Assembly (NCBI RefSeq): GCF_900109645.1
Contig: NZ_FOBG01000001.1
Location: 2,011,596 to 2,075,595 of the forward strand
Origin: Duganella sp. CF402
Lineage (GTDB): Bacteria; Pseudomonadota; Gammaproteobacteria; Burkholderiales; Burkholderiaceae_D
Reading direction: 5' to 3'
Length of the DNA stretch: 64,000 bases
Positions 62,802 through 64,000 of the stretch are shown piece after piece (the first letter of the stretch is position 1; each line of letters starts with the position of its first letter). The notes beneath the pieces were generated by a model that saw only the letters and a program-made list of their open reading frames with translations, did not search any database and was not told the DNA's origin. A program made the translations under genes and the position numbers.

Positions 62802-63302
62802 TCAATCGGGGAACTTCGGCATTGCAGCGATGGGCATCACCAGCGTATTGGGATCATCAATCAGCGGCTTGAAACCGAAGTGTTCGTAAAATGACGCCAA
62901 GCCATCCTTGGCATCGACAAATAAGGCGTATCCGCCCACGCTCATGGATGCCCTGTAGGCACGCTCCATTGCTTCCAGCAGAAGAAATGCCCCGAATTTC
63001 CGTCCCTGAGCCAGGACAGATACCCCTAATCGAGCCAACGTGAAACCGGGAACTTGGCGTGGTAACTTACGTTGCAAGTCCTGCGGCAAGACCTCACTCG
63101 GCGTCAAGGTTCTGATCGCCATCGTAAAGAAACCGAGAACGATGCATGGCTCTCCATCATCAATCAGTACAAACGTCTTGGATGTGCCGTTCCTCTGATG
63201 CTGCATCGCGATCGTTTGCAGCCAAGTGTTCAGCTTGCCCTCGCCGCAATCGAAATGCGTCACATCATGCGCTTTTTCCAGGGGTACTATTTTCTGCACC
63301 AT
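62802..63302 (-). CDS. tacT: GNAT toxin of a TacAT-type toxin-antitoxin pair
   Basis: 166 residues. The acetyl-CoA loop is LARLGVSVLAQGRKFGAFLL, and a conserved Tyr139 in SFYEHFGFKPL sits where TacT-family toxins have their catalytic tyrosine. The N-terminus HFDCGEGKLNTWLQTIAMQH is the usual start of this group. TacT toxins acetylate the amino group of charged tRNAs and stop translation. The gene overlaps the upstream DUF1778 antitoxin by 38 bp, a standard arrangement. It appears intact. Confidence 0.93.
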   Translation of the reverse strand: MVQKIVPLEKAHDVTHFDCGEGKLNTWLQTIAMQHQRNGTSKTFVLIDDGEPCIVLGFFTMAIRTLTPSEVLPQDLQRKLPRQVPGFTLARLGVSVLAQGRKFGAFLLLEAMERAYRASMSVGGYALFVDAKDGLASFYEHFGFKPLIDDPNTLVMPIAAMPKFPD

Positions 63303-63573
63303 ATTTCACCTGTATAAAGCGCTCAAACGCCTTACTCATTGCCGCATTCGGCGACGGTGGGTTGTCGAGCAGGTCAAGTAAAACGGCAGCATCTTGGTTC
63401 GATATGAAGATGGTCTTCTCACGATCTATCACACGCTGCGCCTCCTTCAACGCGGCTTGGACCACGAAGCTCGACAAGGTGATGCCACTCAAGTCCGCAG
63501 CCTCATTCAATGTTTCCGCTACAGCAGCAGAAACGCGAGCAGAAATCCGCCCTCTATCGCCCATCGTGTTCAT
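63265..63573 (-). CDS. tacA: DUF1778 (TacA-type) antitoxin
   Basis: 102 residues. The ribbon-helix-helix DNA-binding N-terminus is RISARVSAAVAETLNEAADL with SGITLSSFVVQAALKEAQRV. The C-terminal part (SNQDAAVLLDLLDNPPSPNA, then SKAFERFIQVKY) is the toxin-wrapping tail. It neutralises the GNAT toxin and should repress its own promoter. ATG 63573 or 63564 can serve as start; AAGGA lies upstream of the first. Module sits next to tRNA genes, a common landing place. Confidence 0.92.
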   Translation of the reverse strand: MNTMGDRGRISARVSAAVAETLNEAADLSGITLSSFVVQAALKEAQRVIDREKTIFISNQDAAVLLDLLDNPPSPNAAMSKAFERFIQVKYGAENSTPGKSA

Positions 63574-63670
63574 ATGAATATCCTTCCTTGCGGCAGAGCC
63601 GTCAGCGACAGGCTAGCACTGGTGGAGGCAAATTGCCACCACATCTTGGAAGATTTGAATCGCTGAAAGC

Positions 63671-63697
63671 AAAAAGGGCAGCCCACTGGGCTGCCCT
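63671..63697 (-). terminator. rho-independent terminator of the tRNA transcript
   Basis: AGGGCAGCCC (63675-63684) pairs perfectly with GGGCTGCCCT (63688-63697) across a three-base loop. Read on the minus strand it is followed by TTTTT. It ends the tRNA-Gly-Cys-Gly transcript. Confidence 0.88.
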
Positions 63698-63706
63698 TCT
63701 ACATTT

Positions 63707-63782
63707 TGGAGCGGGAGAAGAGTCTCGAACTCTCGACCTCAACCTTGGCAAGGTTGCGCTCTACCAACTGAGCTACTCCCGC
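63707..63782 (-). tRNA. tRNA-Gly (anticodon GCC)
   Basis: 76 nt including an encoded CCA end. The acceptor stem GCGGGAG/CTCCCGC, D-loop AGCTCAGTTGGTAGAGC, anticodon loop CTTGCCAA and T-arm GGTTCGA-type sequence (GAGTTCGAGAC) are all visible on the minus strand. Identical to the copy at 63923. Confidence 0.97.
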
Positions 63783-63792
63783 TTAGGAGCTT

Positions 63793-63866
63793 TGGAGGCG
63801 AGGATCGGAGTCGAACCGACCTAGACGGCTTTGCAGGCCGCTGCATAACCGCTTTGCTACCTCGCC
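63793..63866 (-). tRNA. tRNA-Cys (anticodon GCA)
   Basis: 74 nt including encoded CCA. Minus-strand sequence begins GGCGAGGTAGCAAAGCGGTT, has the anticodon loop CTGCAAA and T-arm GGTTCGACTCC. It lies between two identical tRNA-Gly genes, spaced 10 bp and 56 bp. Confidence 0.97.
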
Positions 63867-63922
63867 AGAGGAAACTTTTACTGCAAGACCACAGCGGGGT
63901 TACGCGCTGTAATCCAGAATTC

Positions 63923-63998
63923 TGGAGCGGGAGAAGAGTCTCGAACTCTCGACCTCAACCTTGGCAAGGTTGCGCTCTACCAACTGAGCTACTCCCGC
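63923..63998 (-). tRNA. tRNA-Gly (anticodon GCC), second copy
   Basis: Base-for-base the same 76 nt as the copy at 63707-63782, complete with encoded CCA; its 5' end is two bases from the window edge. The promoter lies outside. Confidence 0.97.
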
Positions 63999-64000
63999 AT

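Noticed and set aside
62596..62889. Small ORFs of 69 and 77 codons in the mqo-tacT gap
   Set aside because: They lack ribosome-binding sites and overlap the toxin gene or each other, with no family resemblance.

Overview
The window looks like chromosomal DNA of a free-living, plant- or soil-associated betaproteobacterium. An Oxalobacteraceae member (Duganella, Massilia, Rugamonas or a relative) is the best guess. The reasons are high GC with GC-rich third positions, large TonB-dependent receptors beside secreted glycoside hydrolases, a PEP-CTERM (exosortase) substrate, several chemoreceptors, an AcnB/MQO-type TCA enzyme set, and aromatic-acid catabolism. This is inference from gene content, not a database match. 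I saw no rRNA, CRISPR array, insertion sequence or prophage.

Layout. 1-7.4 kb: a minus-strand gluconate operon (gluconokinase, TonB receptor, GntP permease, and a two-beta-helix enzyme with a C-terminal propeller that runs off the left edge), with LacI-type operators upstream and a divergent MHS-family transporter. 9-14.2 kb: a sensory block with a NarL-type regulator, a DegS/NarX-like kinase, a CheY-like receiver, a chemoreceptor and a secreted Cache protein. 14.2-22.7 kb: a gallate (trihydroxybenzoate) meta-cleavage cluster. The minus arm is tautomerase, hydratase and aldolase; the plus arm is a LysR regulator with two DNA-binding domains, an aromatic-acid symporter, gallate dioxygenase and a porin. 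Together they would take gallate to pyruvate and oxaloacetate. 22.7-26.5 kb: a siderophore-interacting reductase with divergent MarR, two decayed genes (Mn-catalase, ZIP transporter) and a hybrid histidine kinase.

26.6-30.5 kb holds the most unusual pair: a polysaccharide deacetylase fused to a low-molecular-weight tyrosine phosphatase, translationally coupled to an acyltransferase-3 fused to an ATP-grasp ligase. 30.5-39.5 kb: a GH31 glycosidase, a diguanylate cyclase, an AT-rich island (DUF2971 gene joined to a truncated ParDE module), a second TonB receptor and a sugar-binding protein that seems to lack an internal segment. 39.5-43.7 kb: a chemoreceptor, an AEC carrier, a cupin, an orphan toxin/immunity-like pair and an FKBP lipoprotein. 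43.7-48.7 kb: acnB and an OsmC-YcaO fusion. 48.7-57.1 kb: a VanAB-type demethylase with an ABC binding protein and LysR regulator, then a KgtP-like permease divergent from a DctB-like kinase and FixJ-type regulator, with a long perfect palindrome between them. 57.1-60.6 kb: an overlapping PEP-CTERM / GNAT / phosphodiesterase-TPR operon. 60.7-64 kb: a malate:quinone oxidoreductase with a Tat signal, a TacAT-type toxin-antitoxin pair and a tRNA-Gly / tRNA-Cys / tRNA-Gly cluster.

Two themes cross the window. First, plant-derived carbon: gluconate, gallate, methoxylated aromatics, glycosides and dicarboxylates, each with its own uptake and sensing genes. Second, an unusual number of genes that look internally deleted while keeping recognisable blocks on either side (DUF1932 oxidoreductase, Mn-catalase, ZIP transporter, sugar-binding protein). 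Minus-strand start codons were corrected by Shine-Dalgarno spacing where possible.
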